A stretch of 13,619 bases of DNA from Actinomycetota bacterium (GTDB lineage Bacteria; Actinomycetota; CADDZG01; WHSQ01), in contig JAHWJK010000003.1 in assembly GCA_019348445.1 (NCBI GenBank), positions 9,900 through 23,518 on the forward strand. The letters run 5' to 3'. The notes under the pieces are model-generated. The model was not told where the DNA came from, made no database searches, and saw only the letters and a program-made list of their open reading frames with translations. Below, piece after piece: positions 1-7,652 of the stretch. The translations under genes and the position numbers were made by a program. Positions within the stretch are counted from its first letter, which is position 1. The number at the start of each line of letters is the position of its first letter.

Positions 1-772
1 CCGGATTCTTCGCCAGCGCCTTCATGGTGATGGCATCCAGATCTTCCGGAACGTCTGGATTGATCGACGACGGCGGCTCTGGTGTCTCGCGCACGTGTTT
101 GTAGGCAACAGCCAGAGGAGTGTCGCCGCTGAAAGGCGGACTACCCGTCAGCATCTCGTAGAGGACGCACCCCAGTGAGTACACATCGCTGCGCGCGTCG
201 ACCGGATTCCCTTGCGCTTGCTCGGGAGAGAGATATGCGGCCGTGCCGATGACCATTCCGGTTTGAGTCATCTGTTGTTCGGTGTCGCCACCGAGCGCGC
301 GGACGATCCCGAAGTCGGTGACCTTCGTCTGGCCGGTCGACGTCATCATGATGTTGTTCGGCTTTATGTCGCGGTGAACGAGCCCGGCGTTGTGCGCGCG
401 CTCGAGAGCTTTCGCCACGTCCGAAGCGATCTCTGCTGCACGTTCGGGAAGGAGCGGCGCCTCTTGAGCGATGACTTCGCCGAGCGACCGCCCGTCGATG
501 TACTCCATGACGATGAAGTTCGTGGCGCCGTCGCTGCCGTAGTCGTAGAGCGAAACGATGTTCGGGTGGTTCAGGTTCGCCGCCGCCTGCGCCTCGCGGC
601 GGAACCGCTCTACGAACGAGCGATCGGTCGAGAGTCGCTCGCTGAGCACCTTTACGGCGACCTCGCGACCGAGTAGCTCGTCGCGCGCGCGGTAGACCTC
701 GGCCATGCCGCCGACGCCGACGCGCTCGATGACCGCGTACCGTCCTCCGTAGGTCTGGCTAGCCGCGCTCAA
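1..772 (-). CDS. pknB: Ser/Thr protein kinase PknB, 3' end outside the window
   Basis: Hanks-type serine/threonine kinase; the first 257 residues are visible and the gene continues past base 1. I translated it by hand from a TTG at 772, giving MSAASQTYGGRYAV. The start has an AAGGA six bases upstream, and TTGA overlaps the stop of the preceding kinase, so translation is probably coupled. Visible motifs are the glycine loop GVGGMAEVY (19-27), ATP-binding Lys41, alpha-C Glu60, HRDIKPNN (133-140), DFG (153-155), an activation loop with MTQTGMVIGT (168-177), SPEQ (182-185) and DVYSLG (196-201). Thr169 and Thr171 match the autophosphorylated TxT pair of Mycobacterium tuberculosis PknB. The stretch VDARSDVYSLGCVLYE and the later KALAKNP are very PknB-like. 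PknB is known to control peptidoglycan synthesis and division by phosphorylating envelope and FHA proteins. Any membrane helix and PASTA repeats would lie beyond the edge, so their presence cannot be judged. Confidence 0.95.
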   Translation of the reverse strand, partial: MSAASQTYGGRYAVIERVGVGGMAEVYRARDELLGREVAVKVLSERLSTDRSFVERFRREAQAAANLNHPNIVSLYDYGSDGATNFIVMEYIDGRSLGEVIAQEAPLLPERAAEIASDVAKALERAHNAGLVHRDIKPNNIMMTSTGQTKVTDFGIVRALGGDTEQQMTQTGMVIGTAAYLSPEQAQGNPVDARSDVYSLGCVLYEMLTGSPPFSGDTPLAVAYKHVRETPEPPSSINPDVPEDLDAITMKALAKNP

Positions 773-2109
773 TCTTTGTCCTTCTTCTTGTTCTTGGCAT
801 GTTCCGGGGGCCCGCGCTCTTTGTCGTCCCCTTCGGAGTCGTCGTCCGACTCCTCTTCTTCGTTGTTCTCGGAGGTGCTTACCCCGAGGGTAACCTCGTC
901 GCCTTGTTCAACCACGGCACCGGGAGCCGGTTCTTGTTCGCAGATGTGGCCGACTTCCTGTTCGCACACTTCTGGTTCAAACTTCGGCTCCAGCCCCGCC
1001 TCTTGTAGTTCGGCTCCGGCTTCATCGGCGGGCCGACCCCGGTAATCGGCCAGAGCGAAGCCCGCAGTGGTTGGAGTGGCGTCGGGGCTTGCCGCGGCAC
1101 GGTTGCGCTCGCGGATCGGCTCGGTCACCGTCGCGAGGCGATAAGCGAGGGCCGCGAGCGCGATCAGGAACAGTGCGCCGAATGCGAGGACGACGATTCG
1201 TCCAAGGCGGGTGGGGTCCCATCGCGGCGGATGGGTGAACGGCCACGTCGCGGCGGCAACACCCGGCGCGGTGATCTGGGCCGTCGGCGGGGGTGCTTCC
1301 TCGCCCGTTAGCGCCGCCGCGAATGCGTCGCCGTTGGCGAAGCGCTGATCGGGTTGTTTCGCCGTAGCCCGCGCGACGATCTCGTCAAGCTCCTTCGGGA
1401 CAGATGGGTCGATCGTGGACGGCGGCGGGACGTCGTCGCGGACGTGGCGGAGCGCGACGCTGATCGGAGAATCTCCGGTGAACGGCACCGCGCCGGTCAG
1501 CATCTCAAACAGGACGATCCCCAGCGAGTAGACGTCGGCCGGTGGCCCCGGCGTTTCCCCCGATGCTTGTTCCGGCGAGACGTACTGGGCGGTGCCGAGC
1601 ACGGTTCCGGTCGCGGTGAGCGTCGATTCTCCGGTCGCCCGTGCGATCCCGAAGTCCGTGACCTTGACGCGATCGTCGTCCATCACGATGACGTTGTGTG
1701 GCTTGATGTCTCGATGGATGAGACCGCCGGCGTGCGCGTGGCCGAGAGCGCGAGCGATCTGTGCCGTGAACGCGGTTGCCCGCGCCGCGTCGAACGGCCC
1801 CTCTTCGCGGATCACGCGCGCGAGGTCGCGCCCTTCGACCAGCTCCATCACGATGAAGTAGCGGCCCGAGTCCTCGCCGTAATCGAAGACGCTCGCGATG
1901 TTCGGGTGCGACAGCGCTGCGGCGGAACGCGCCTCGCGCCGGAAACGTTCGACGAAACGCGGATCGCTCGACAGTTCCTCTTTGAGGATCTTTACCGCGA
2001 CGTTCCGCTGGAGTCTCTCGTCCGCGGCGGAGAAGACGGTGCCCATCCCGCCGATGCCGATCTGGCGATCGATGCGGTACCTGTCCGCGAGGACCTCGGG
2101 CGCTACCAC
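769..2109 (-). CDS. pknA: Ser/Thr protein kinase at the pknA position, with one PASTA domain
   Basis: Complete 446-residue membrane kinase. Kinase domain about 11-267: glycine loop GIGGMGTVF (18-26), Lys40, Glu59, HRDIKPHN (132-139), DFG (152-154), activation-loop Thr165 and Thr167, SPEQ (178-181). A proline-rich linker leads to one membrane helix (about 304-326), then a single PASTA-like domain (about 350-412) containing Cys382 and Cys390, then a low-complexity acidic and lysine-rich tail (414-446). The symbol is given by position in the operon only: mycobacterial PknA has no PASTA domains, so this protein is PknB-like in architecture. Start is GTG at 2109, overlapping the pbpA stop by 7 nt; an in-frame TGA lies two codons upstream, so no longer form is possible. 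The GAGGA directly abuts the GTG, unusually close, which suggests dependence on ribosomes finishing pbpA. Predicted role: sensing muropeptides or envelope state outside and phosphorylating envelope-synthesis proteins inside. Confidence 0.93.
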   Translation of the reverse strand: MVAPEVLADRYRIDRQIGIGGMGTVFSAADERLQRNVAVKILKEELSSDPRFVERFRREARSAAALSHPNIASVFDYGEDSGRYFIVMELVEGRDLARVIREEGPFDAARATAFTAQIARALGHAHAGGLIHRDIKPHNVIVMDDDRVKVTDFGIARATGESTLTATGTVLGTAQYVSPEQASGETPGPPADVYSLGIVLFEMLTGAVPFTGDSPISVALRHVRDDVPPPSTIDPSVPKELDEIVARATAKQPDQRFANGDAFAAALTGEEAPPPTAQITAPGVAAATWPFTHPPRWDPTRLGRIVVLAFGALFLIALAALAYRLATVTEPIRERNRAAASPDATPTTAGFALADYRGRPADEAGAELQEAGLEPKFEPEVCEQEVGHICEQEPAPGAVVEQGDEVTLGVSTSENNEEEESDDDSEGDDKERGPPEHAKNKKKDKD

Positions 2110-3575
2110 TCCTCAGAGAGCTGCCTGTGGGCGAGCATCACTTGGCGTGCGATCGGCGCGGCCACGGCGCCTCCGGTTGCTTCCGACCCGAAGGACCCAC
2201 CGTGTTCGACGATGACCGCGATAGCGATCTGCGGGTCGTCGGCGGGAGCGAACGCGATGAACCATGTGTGAGGGTTGGCCCCTTCCACCGTTTGCGCGGT
2301 GCCGGTCTTTCCCGCGACCTTCACGCCCGAGATCTGCGCCGCGGTGCCGGTGCCCGACGCGACCGCAGCAACCATCATCTCCGTGACCTGCTCGGCGGTT
2401 TGGGGTGAGATCGCCTCCGAGAAGACCTCCGGTTCGTAGTTCTCGACGATGCCGCCGGTCGGATCGATGACTTCGCGTACGAGGCGCGGCCTTAGCACCT
2501 CGCCGTCGTTAGCGATCCCCGCCGCCACGAGTGCCATCTGGAGCGGGGTTGCGACGACGTCCTGTTGGCCGATAGCGGCCTTCGCGCGCTCGGGTTTGCG
2601 GTCGTCGGGGATTTCGGGATAGCTGCTGACCTCCGTGCGAACGTCGAACGGCACCTGCTGGTTGAAGCCGAAGCCCTCGGCGGTCTCGTGGACCTCGTCG
2701 GGGAGCTCTAAGCCGATCTTGCCGAAGGTCGTGTCGCACGAGATCTCCAGCGCGGTGAACAGATCGATGCTTCCGGCCCCCGTGCACGCACGGTTGGTGA
2801 AGTTCGTGAGGGTGTCGTCGGTCTGTGGCAGTTCGAGTTCGTCCGGGTCGGGGAACCTGCTGTCGGGTTGGTAGCGGCCCGACTCGAGCGCGGCTGCGAC
2901 GGTCACGACCTTGAACGTCGACCCCGGCGGGTAGCCGCGCGACGTGGCGATGTTCACGAGCGGGCTGGTAGGAGATGCCGGCTCGAGCGCGCGCCACGCT
3001 TGCTTCTGCTGCTTGGGCGAGTGCGACGCGAGCGGTTCGGGATCGAACGACGGGTTGCTCCACATCGCAAGGACCTCGCCCGTCGAGGGCTCGAGCGCGA
3101 CGACGGCTCCGCGTTCGTCTCCTAGCGCGGTCGCGGCGGCCTGTTGCAGCGCGGTGTGGATCGTCAAGCGGACGCGGTTCCCCTGCTCTTCGGAATCCGT
3201 GAACCGGTCCTCGATGTCTTGGATCGAAACGACGCCCGAGTCGCCCAGGAGATGGTCGTTGTACGAGCTCTCGATCCGGGAGGGCCCGTAGTTGATCGAG
3301 TAGTAGCCCGTGACGTGGCCGAACAGCTCACCCATCGGATACGTCCGCCGGTACTTCAACCGGCCTTTCGTAGCCACGCTCGTCGCGAGCTGCTTCCCGT
3401 TCAACGACAAGATGTCACCGCGCTTGATCGAGTACTCGCGGATCAATGCACGTGGGTTCGAGCGGTTCGATGCGATCTTGCCAGCGGCGAAGAACTGGAC
3501 GTAGTTGAGCTGGGCGAACAGCAACACGAACGCGATCACCAAGCCGATGCCCATCCGCCGTATCTGTTTATGCAA
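2103..3575 (-). CDS. pbpA: Class B penicillin-binding protein (peptidoglycan transpeptidase)
   Basis: Complete 490-residue bitopic transpeptidase that cross-links peptidoglycan outside the membrane, probable partner of the adjacent SEDS protein. An N-terminal membrane anchor (about 8-30) is followed by a short dimerisation-type region and the transpeptidase domain (about 155-485). Catalytic motifs: SxxK as PPGSTFK with Ser219 and Lys222; second motif Ser279-Cys280-Asp281, an SxD in place of the common SxN; KTG at 423-425. Cys264 and Cys280 lie either side of the second motif, an arrangement I recall as a disulfide in mycobacterial PbpA. Size and lack of a glycosyltransferase domain fit the PbpA group. 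Start is TTG at 3575, immediately after the rodA TAG; an AGGAGGT sits ten bases upstream inside the end of rodA. A later ATG at codon 8 would truncate the signal anchor and has no better ribosome site. Confidence 0.95.
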   Translation of the reverse strand: MHKQIRRMGIGLVIAFVLLFAQLNYVQFFAAGKIASNRSNPRALIREYSIKRGDILSLNGKQLATSVATKGRLKYRRTYPMGELFGHVTGYYSINYGPSRIESSYNDHLLGDSGVVSIQDIEDRFTDSEEQGNRVRLTIHTALQQAAATALGDERGAVVALEPSTGEVLAMWSNPSFDPEPLASHSPKQQKQAWRALEPASPTSPLVNIATSRGYPPGSTFKVVTVAAALESGRYQPDSRFPDPDELELPQTDDTLTNFTNRACTGAGSIDLFTALEISCDTTFGKIGLELPDEVHETAEGFGFNQQVPFDVRTEVSSYPEIPDDRKPERAKAAIGQQDVVATPLQMALVAAGIANDGEVLRPRLVREVIDPTGGIVENYEPEVFSEAISPQTAEQVTEMMVAAVASGTGTAAQISGVKVAGKTGTAQTVEGANPHTWFIAFAPADDPQIAIAVIVEHGGSFGSEATGGAVAAPIARQVMLAHRQLSEEW

Positions 3576-4910
3576 CTAGGACCGACCTCCTATGAGGATC
3601 TCGGCGGTCCGCGCCGGATCCGGAGCGGCCGCGGTTTGGTGCGAGATGCGGATCAACAACGCGATGAGGATGAAGTTCGACAGCAAGCTCGAGCCCCCGT
3701 ATGACATGAACGGGAGCGTGATCCCGGTCAACGGGAGAGCTCTCGTGACGCCGCCGATGATGATGATGGTCTGTATCGCGAAGATCGCGATCAATCCGGC
3801 CGCGAGCAATTGGCCGAAGTCGTCGCGCGTGCGAAGTGCAGTGCGTAGGCCTCGCGCGACGATCAGCATGAAGCAGACGAGAACCGCCGCCGTGCCGAGG
3901 AGCCCTAGCTCCTCGCCGATAACCGAGAAGATGAAGTCGGTCGGCGCTTCCGGGATCAGATCCGGACGCCCGCGGCCCCACCCGGTGCCGAACAAACCGC
4001 CGGTCGCGAGAGCGAACAACGATTGCGACAGCTGGTAGCCCTCGGCCTGGATGTAGTCGGGGTTGAACACGTCGAGCCACACCTGTACGCGGCTCTGTAC
4101 GTGCGAGAAGGCCTGGTAGCCGAGGTACGCGCCCCCGACGAACAGCAGCGTGCCGATAGCGAGGTATGCGATCCGCGCCGTGGCCACGTACAGCATCACG
4201 AGAAAGATCGAAAAGAAGAGCAGGCTCGATCCGAGATCTTTCTCGAAGAACATGACGCACAACGACAGGCCCCACATCACGAGGAGGGGCCCGAAGTGCT
4301 TGATGTCCGGGAAATGCAGACCGGCGACGCGGCGCGATGCGATCGCGAGCAACTCCTTACGTTCGGCGAGATATGCCGCGAAGAAGATGACCAGGCAGAT
4401 CTTCGCCAGCTCGCCCGGCTGGAACTGGAGGGGGCCGAGGTCGACCCATAGGCGAGCCCCGTTCACCGTCTCGCCGATCTCGGGAGCCAGCGGCAGCAGA
4501 AGGAGCCCGACTCCTACGAAACCGAGGATGTATTTGTATCGAGCGAGGACCGTGTAGTCGCGGATCAAGAGGACTGTAGCGACGAAGAACGCGACTCCGA
4601 CGAGCGTCCACGTCACTTGTGCCGGTCCGAGCTTCTCGGGCGACAGGCGATAGATCGCGGCAAGGCCGAGCGCGTTGAGGACCGCCGCGAGCGGGAGCAT
4701 CAGCGGATCGGCTTGTGCTGCGAAGCGACGCATCAGGATGTGCGCCGCGACGTAGAAGACGGCGAGAAGCGCCATCATCGGCACGGCTTCGCCGAGTTCT
4801 CGCTGGTCGCGCGCTACGGCGACGAGAGCCAACGCGCCGGATCCGAGGAGCAGCGCGAGGATCAACAGTGCCAATTCGCGATTACGGATCCCGGTGGGCT
4901 GAGCGATCAT
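3576..4910 (-). CDS. rodA: SEDS-family peptidoglycan glycosyltransferase RodA/FtsW
   Basis: Polytopic 444-residue membrane protein of the shape, elongation, division and sporulation (SEDS) family, which polymerises lipid II into glycan strands. Signature motifs: FQPGE (163-167), EKDLGSS (223-229), TDFIFSVIGEELG (324-336) and FMSYGGSS (401-408). Asp325 in TDFIF is the residue I equate with the essential acidic residue of RodA/FtsW. Many hydrophobic segments run through the protein from about residue 13 to 420; the C-terminus is a short cytoplasmic tail. RodA is preferred over FtsW because of the pstP-rodA-pbpA order typical of actinobacterial elongation operons; FtsW normally sits in the dcw cluster. 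ATG at 4910 overlaps the pstP stop as ATGA, a coupled arrangement; a G-rich stretch six bases upstream is the likely ribosome site. Confidence 0.94.
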   Translation of the reverse strand: MIAQPTGIRNRELALLILALLLGSGALALVAVARDQRELGEAVPMMALLAVFYVAAHILMRRFAAQADPLMLPLAAVLNALGLAAIYRLSPEKLGPAQVTWTLVGVAFFVATVLLIRDYTVLARYKYILGFVGVGLLLLPLAPEIGETVNGARLWVDLGPLQFQPGELAKICLVIFFAAYLAERKELLAIASRRVAGLHFPDIKHFGPLLVMWGLSLCVMFFEKDLGSSLLFFSIFLVMLYVATARIAYLAIGTLLFVGGAYLGYQAFSHVQSRVQVWLDVFNPDYIQAEGYQLSQSLFALATGGLFGTGWGRGRPDLIPEAPTDFIFSVIGEELGLLGTAAVLVCFMLIVARGLRTALRTRDDFGQLLAAGLIAIFAIQTIIIIGGVTRALPLTGITLPFMSYGGSSLLSNFILIALLIRISHQTAAAPDPARTAEILIGGRS

Positions 4911-6136
4911 CCGCTACCCCCATCCTCCGCGTCGCGTCGCCTCTGGAACTCGTCGTCCTGCGCGCGTTCCTCGAGGTTCGCGAGCGTCGTTCGTGCGTGT
5001 TCGAGCGAGTCCGCCTCGATCGCGTCGTTCACGTCCTCCATGAGGAACGACGGCAGTTCGTCGACCGTCACGTCCGAAGTCTCGAGTTCCTCTTGGAAGG
5101 TCATGCCCATCACTTCGTCGGGGAGGCCGCGGTAGATCGCGAGCCGGCCCGTGTCGTTCGCAGCGACGTAGTAGGAGTTTGCGACGATCAGGTACTTGAA
5201 CGCGGCTGCTGCTGCCGCGATCACCAGCGCCACCAACACGAGTGTCACAAGTATCGGGCGCGACCCGCGCCTAGAAGGGCGCGCCGCCGATACTTCGAAC
5301 GCGCCCGTCACGTCCTTGGGCTCGGCCCTCGGTTGAACGCTTTCGTCGCGACGCGGGCTGCGTGTCGCTTCTACTTCTTCAGTCGGCGGAGCGCTTTCGG
5401 CGCCTCTCGCTGCGAGGCCACCCTCGCCGCCGTCGAAGGCCAGCACGACCGCCGTGATGTTGTCCTCGCCTCCGGCGTCGTTGGCGCGGTCGATGAGCTC
5501 GTCGACCGCGCGCTGGGGATCGTCGTTGCTCGCGAGCACGTTCTGGATCGAATCCGAATCGATCATGGAAGACAGACCGTCGCTGCAGATCAGGACCTTG
5601 TCGCCTTCTTCGACGGGGATCGTTTGCAGGTCCACTTCGACGTGATCGTCGACGCCGAGCGCCCTCGTGATGATGCTGCGCTGTGGATGGCGTTCCGCCT
5701 CTTCCGGTTGGAGGCGACCCTCTTTCACCATCCTGCCGACGAGTGTGTGGTCCTCCGTGAGCTGCGAGAGCTCGCCATCCCTCAACAGATAAGCGCGTGA
5801 GTCGCCGACATGAGCGATGTGGATCTCGGAATCGGCTACGAGCACGAGCGTGCACGTTGTTCCCATCCCGTGAAGCGACGGGTCCGAACTTGCCTTCTCG
5901 TAGATCGCGGCGTTCGCTTCTTTGACTGCTTTCTCGATCGCCTCGGGGTCGGCCGCGGCACCGTCGCCGGCGCGTTCGCTGATCGTCTGCACCGCGATCC
6001 GCGACGCGACGTCACCTGCGAGGTGCCCACCCATGCCGTCGGCGACTACGAAGATCGGTTCTTGGACGAGGTACGAATCTTCGTTCCCGTCGCGTACGCG
6101 ACCGACATCCGATTTCGCTCCGATACTCGGTTTCAT
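4907..6136 (-). CDS. pstP: Membrane PP2C-type Ser/Thr phosphatase PstP
   Basis: 409-residue metal-dependent protein phosphatase that removes phosphate from targets of the neighbouring kinases and from the kinases themselves. PP2C domain about 4-236, with the metal-binding and signature motifs RDGNED (15-20), ADGMGGH (32-38), GDSRAY (111-116), SDGL (185-188) and GGEDNIT (222-228). A charged, proline-containing juxtamembrane linker (about 240-292) is followed by one membrane helix (294-318). An extracytoplasmic domain of about 90 residues starts NSYYVAANDTGRLAIYRGLP, as in other actinobacterial PstP proteins, and ends in an acidic tail. ATG at 6136 overlaps the fhaB stop as ATGA, with GGAG eight bases upstream. 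The only one-gene phosphatase between two FHA genes and rodA, it is expected to counterbalance PknA and PknB. Confidence 0.95.
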   Translation of the reverse strand: MKPSIGAKSDVGRVRDGNEDSYLVQEPIFVVADGMGGHLAGDVASRIAVQTISERAGDGAAADPEAIEKAVKEANAAIYEKASSDPSLHGMGTTCTLVLVADSEIHIAHVGDSRAYLLRDGELSQLTEDHTLVGRMVKEGRLQPEEAERHPQRSIITRALGVDDHVEVDLQTIPVEEGDKVLICSDGLSSMIDSDSIQNVLASNDDPQRAVDELIDRANDAGGEDNITAVVLAFDGGEGGLAARGAESAPPTEEVEATRSPRRDESVQPRAEPKDVTGAFEVSAARPSRRGSRPILVTLVLVALVIAAAAAAFKYLIVANSYYVAANDTGRLAIYRGLPDEVMGMTFQEELETSDVTVDELPSFLMEDVNDAIEADSLEHARTTLANLEERAQDDEFQRRRDAEDGGSG

Positions 6137-6582
6137 CGGCGCATCTCCAAGACCGTCTTGCCGATCTTCACTTGGTCGCCGCGCTGCAACTCGATCTGAG
6201 ACGTCACGCGCTGCCGGTTGAGGTAAGTGCCGTTCGTCGACCCAAGATCCTCGAGCATGTACGTATCGCCTTTCGCGAATATGCGCGCGTGGACCGTCGA
6301 CACGTACGTATCGTCGAGAACCAGACCCGCCTTGTCACCGCGACCGATGATCAGTTCTTGATCGAGATTGAGCGTCTTGCCTTTCTTGTCGCCCTGAACG
6401 ATGACAGCTTTCGTCGGTGCCTTCTTCTTCGTGCGCTTCTGTGGCGCCGGGGCCCGCGCTGGGGTGGGCGCCGCATCGGTTCCCTTGAGCTCCAGGGCTA
6501 TCACGCGGACCGCGCGAGCGATGAAGATGTACAGGATCCCCAGGAACAGGAACTTGAGCAGGTCGAGGACGATCTCGGGCAT
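6133..6582 (-). CDS. fhaB: Membrane-anchored FHA-domain protein FhaB (FipA-like)
   Basis: 149-residue protein with an N-terminal membrane helix (about 5-27), a proline- and lysine-rich linker (36-57), and a C-terminal FHA domain (about 60-147) that binds phosphothreonine peptides. FHA hallmarks present: GR (80-81), Ser95 with His98, and STNGT (115-119) with Asn117. In mycobacteria the equivalent protein links kinase signalling to the divisome and wall synthesis; that role here is inferred from family and position. The reading frame starts at ATG 6582, which shares one base with the fhaA stop (TGATG). There is no clear ribosome-binding sequence, so translation probably depends on termination of fhaA. 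Confidence 0.93.
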   Translation of the reverse strand: MPEIVLDLLKFLFLGILYIFIARAVRVIALELKGTDAAPTPARAPAPQKRTKKKAPTKAVIVQGDKKGKTLNLDQELIIGRGDKAGLVLDDTYVSTVHARIFAKGDTYMLEDLGSTNGTYLNRQRVTSQIELQRGDQVKIGKTVLEMRR

Positions 6583-7349
6583 CAGCTCGACCCGGTCTCT
6601 TTGAACACGAGCTCGGTCTTGCCGAACGTGAGTTTGTCGCCGTCCTTCAGACTATGTTCTCGGGCGAGTTTGCCGTTCACGACGGTGCCGTTCGTGGACC
6701 CGAGGTCGACGACCGTCCAGCGACCGGTGTCACGGCGAAGCTCGGCATGCCGCCGGCTCACGTTGGGATCGGACAGGACGACGTCATTGGTCGACAGCCG
6801 ACCGATCACGACCGGCTCCTTGGTTACCGAGATCGTCTCTTTCTCCGTGCCGTCCTCGTACACGACGAGTTGAACCCCCGTGTTCACGAGTCCCAAGCGG
6901 TCGGCTGTATCGCTCGAGACCGCTCGGGTGTCCTTGGCGTCGCGGTCGCGGGTCCCGACGCGCGGGCCGGGAACGTCGGCATCCGCCGACAGCGCCGCTT
7001 CGACCTTGAACTCGCCTTTGCCCATCTTCTCGACCGCCTCGAACGAGATGCGCGGCAGCCCCATGAGGTTCCACCGATTCTGCTTGGCTTGTTCGATGAC
7101 GATGTCGCCGAACTCCCGTTGCAGGCCGGCCTCCATCTGCGAGAAGCGGGAGTGGTCGTCGGGCCCCATCAAGACCCGGAACTCGTTCGGCGCGTAGACG
7201 CGGTTCACCGAGACGGTCTTGCCCTCGGCCATCTCGCGCAGGATCCGGCGGCCGACCTCGACCGGCTGGAGACCCGACCGGAAGACCTTTGTGAAGAACC
7301 CTTCGACCAGTCCTTCGAGTCGCTGCTCGATGCTGCGCCCTACTCCCAT
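6582..7349 (-). CDS. fhaA: FhaA: DUF3662 plus FHA domain protein
   Basis: First gene of the signalling and wall operon, 255 residues from the ATG at 7349. The N-terminal DUF3662-type domain (about 1-118) begins MGVGRSIEQRLEGLVEGFF, closely matching the start I recall for streptomycete homologues. A short charged linker follows, then an FHA domain (about 158-252) with GR (183-184), SRRH (198-201) and STNGT (218-222). Mycobacterial FhaA binds phosphorylated MviN and regulates wall precursor export; the same role is inferred. It is far shorter than mycobacterial FhaA, which has a long low-complexity middle. A GTG at 7367 would add six residues (MGILRA), but the ATG aligns better with the family and neither start has a normally spaced ribosome site; see the candidate leaderless promoter. 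Confidence 0.92.
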   Translation of the reverse strand: MGVGRSIEQRLEGLVEGFFTKVFRSGLQPVEVGRRILREMAEGKTVSVNRVYAPNEFRVLMGPDDHSRFSQMEAGLQREFGDIVIEQAKQNRWNLMGLPRISFEAVEKMGKGEFKVEAALSADADVPGPRVGTRDRDAKDTRAVSSDTADRLGLVNTGVQLVVYEDGTEKETISVTKEPVVIGRLSTNDVVLSDPNVSRRHAELRRDTGRWTVVDLGSTNGTVVNGKLAREHSLKDGDKLTFGKTELVFKETGSS

Positions 7350-7383
7350 GGCTCGCAGTATGCCCACCTCACAGGAAGTTCAA
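7350..7383 (-). promoter_or_regulatory. Candidate promoter of the fhaA operon, possibly leaderless
   Basis: On the minus strand TTGAAC (7378-7383) resembles a -35 box. Two -10 registers are possible: CATACT (7357-7362, spacer 15) or TACTGC (7355-7360, spacer 17). Either places the predicted transcription start at or within a base or two of the A of the fhaA ATG at 7349. Leaderless mRNAs are common in Actinomycetota, and fhaA lacks a well-placed ribosome-binding sequence. Both boxes are imperfect, so this is a suggestion by eye. Confidence 0.35.
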
Positions 7384-7411
7384 GTGCGGTCCCGCTTGCG
7401 GTGGCGTTGCC

Positions 7412-7417
7412 GATAAT
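7412..7417 (+). promoter_or_regulatory. Candidate -10 element for tRNA-Leu
   Basis: GATAAT lies 17 bases before the first base of the tRNA, a sensible distance for a start site around 7424 and a short 5' leader trimmed by RNase P. No convincing -35 hexamer stands 16-18 bases upstream, which weakens the call. Confidence 0.3.
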
Positions 7418-7434
7418 CTCCAGTTCGAACTCCC

Positions 7435-7517
7435 GGGCGAGTGGTGGAACGGCAGACACGCTGGCTTCAGGTGCCAGTGCCCGCAAGGGTGTGGGGGTTC
7501 AAATCCCCCCTCGCCCA
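7435..7517 (+). tRNA. tRNA-Leu, anticodon CAG
   Basis: A full class II cloverleaf folds by eye in 83 nt. The acceptor stem pairs GGGCGAG (7435-7441) with CTCGCCC (7510-7516), followed by discriminator A. The anticodon stem CTGGC/GCCAG encloses the loop TTCAGGT, giving anticodon CAG, which reads CUG leucine codons. A long variable arm (CCC GCAA GGG) is as expected for leucine tRNA, and the T arm is GGGGG-TTCAAAT-CCCCC. The 3' CCA is not encoded (A is followed by CGT), so it must be added after transcription. I recall a tRNA-Leu at the corresponding place beside fhaA in Mycobacterium tuberculosis, which would make this conserved synteny. Confidence 0.97.
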
Positions 7518-7521
7518 CGTC

Positions 7522-7566
7522 GGACCGGTCCCCCCGGGTCGCTAGACCTGGGCCATGCGGTCCTTT
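7522..7566 (+). terminator. Candidate terminator after tRNA-Leu
   Basis: Just after the tRNA an inner hairpin pairs CCCGGGTC (7533-7540) with GACCTGGG (7545-7552) around a GCTA loop, with one G-U pair. An outer stem pairs GGACCG (7522-7527) with CGGTCC (7558-7563). Only three T residues follow (7564-7566), so intrinsic termination would be weak. It could instead be a processing structure at the tRNA 3' end. Confidence 0.4.
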
Positions 7567-7616
7567 ATCGTGCCGTGGCTGTGGGGGAGCGGAGGTCAAG
7601 GGGGCCGCAGGGGCCG

Positions 7617-7646
7617 TTGCACCTAGTCGGTCGAGGCCCTTACACT
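7617..7646 (+). promoter_or_regulatory. Candidate promoter for the ABC importer operon
   Basis: TTGCAC (7617-7622) and TACACT (7641-7646) form a -35/-10 pair with an 18-base spacer. The predicted start near 7653 would give a 5' untranslated region of about 94 bases containing the palindrome and two hairpins listed next. The boxes are imperfect matches, read by eye. Confidence 0.35.
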
Positions 7647-7652
7647 GCCCCA

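Noticed and set aside
1354..2271. 305-codon plus-strand frame opposite the first kinase
   Set aside because: Spans a gene junction on the other strand and shows no family features; coding evidence for the kinase is decisive.
4715..5800. 361-codon plus-strand frame opposite pstP and the start of rodA
   Set aside because: Arg-rich antisense shadow crossing two well-supported genes; no motifs.
1..7349. A new signalling system in the left half
   Set aside because: The gene content and order match the known actinobacterial fhaA-to-pknB operon; only details such as the PASTA placement are unusual.
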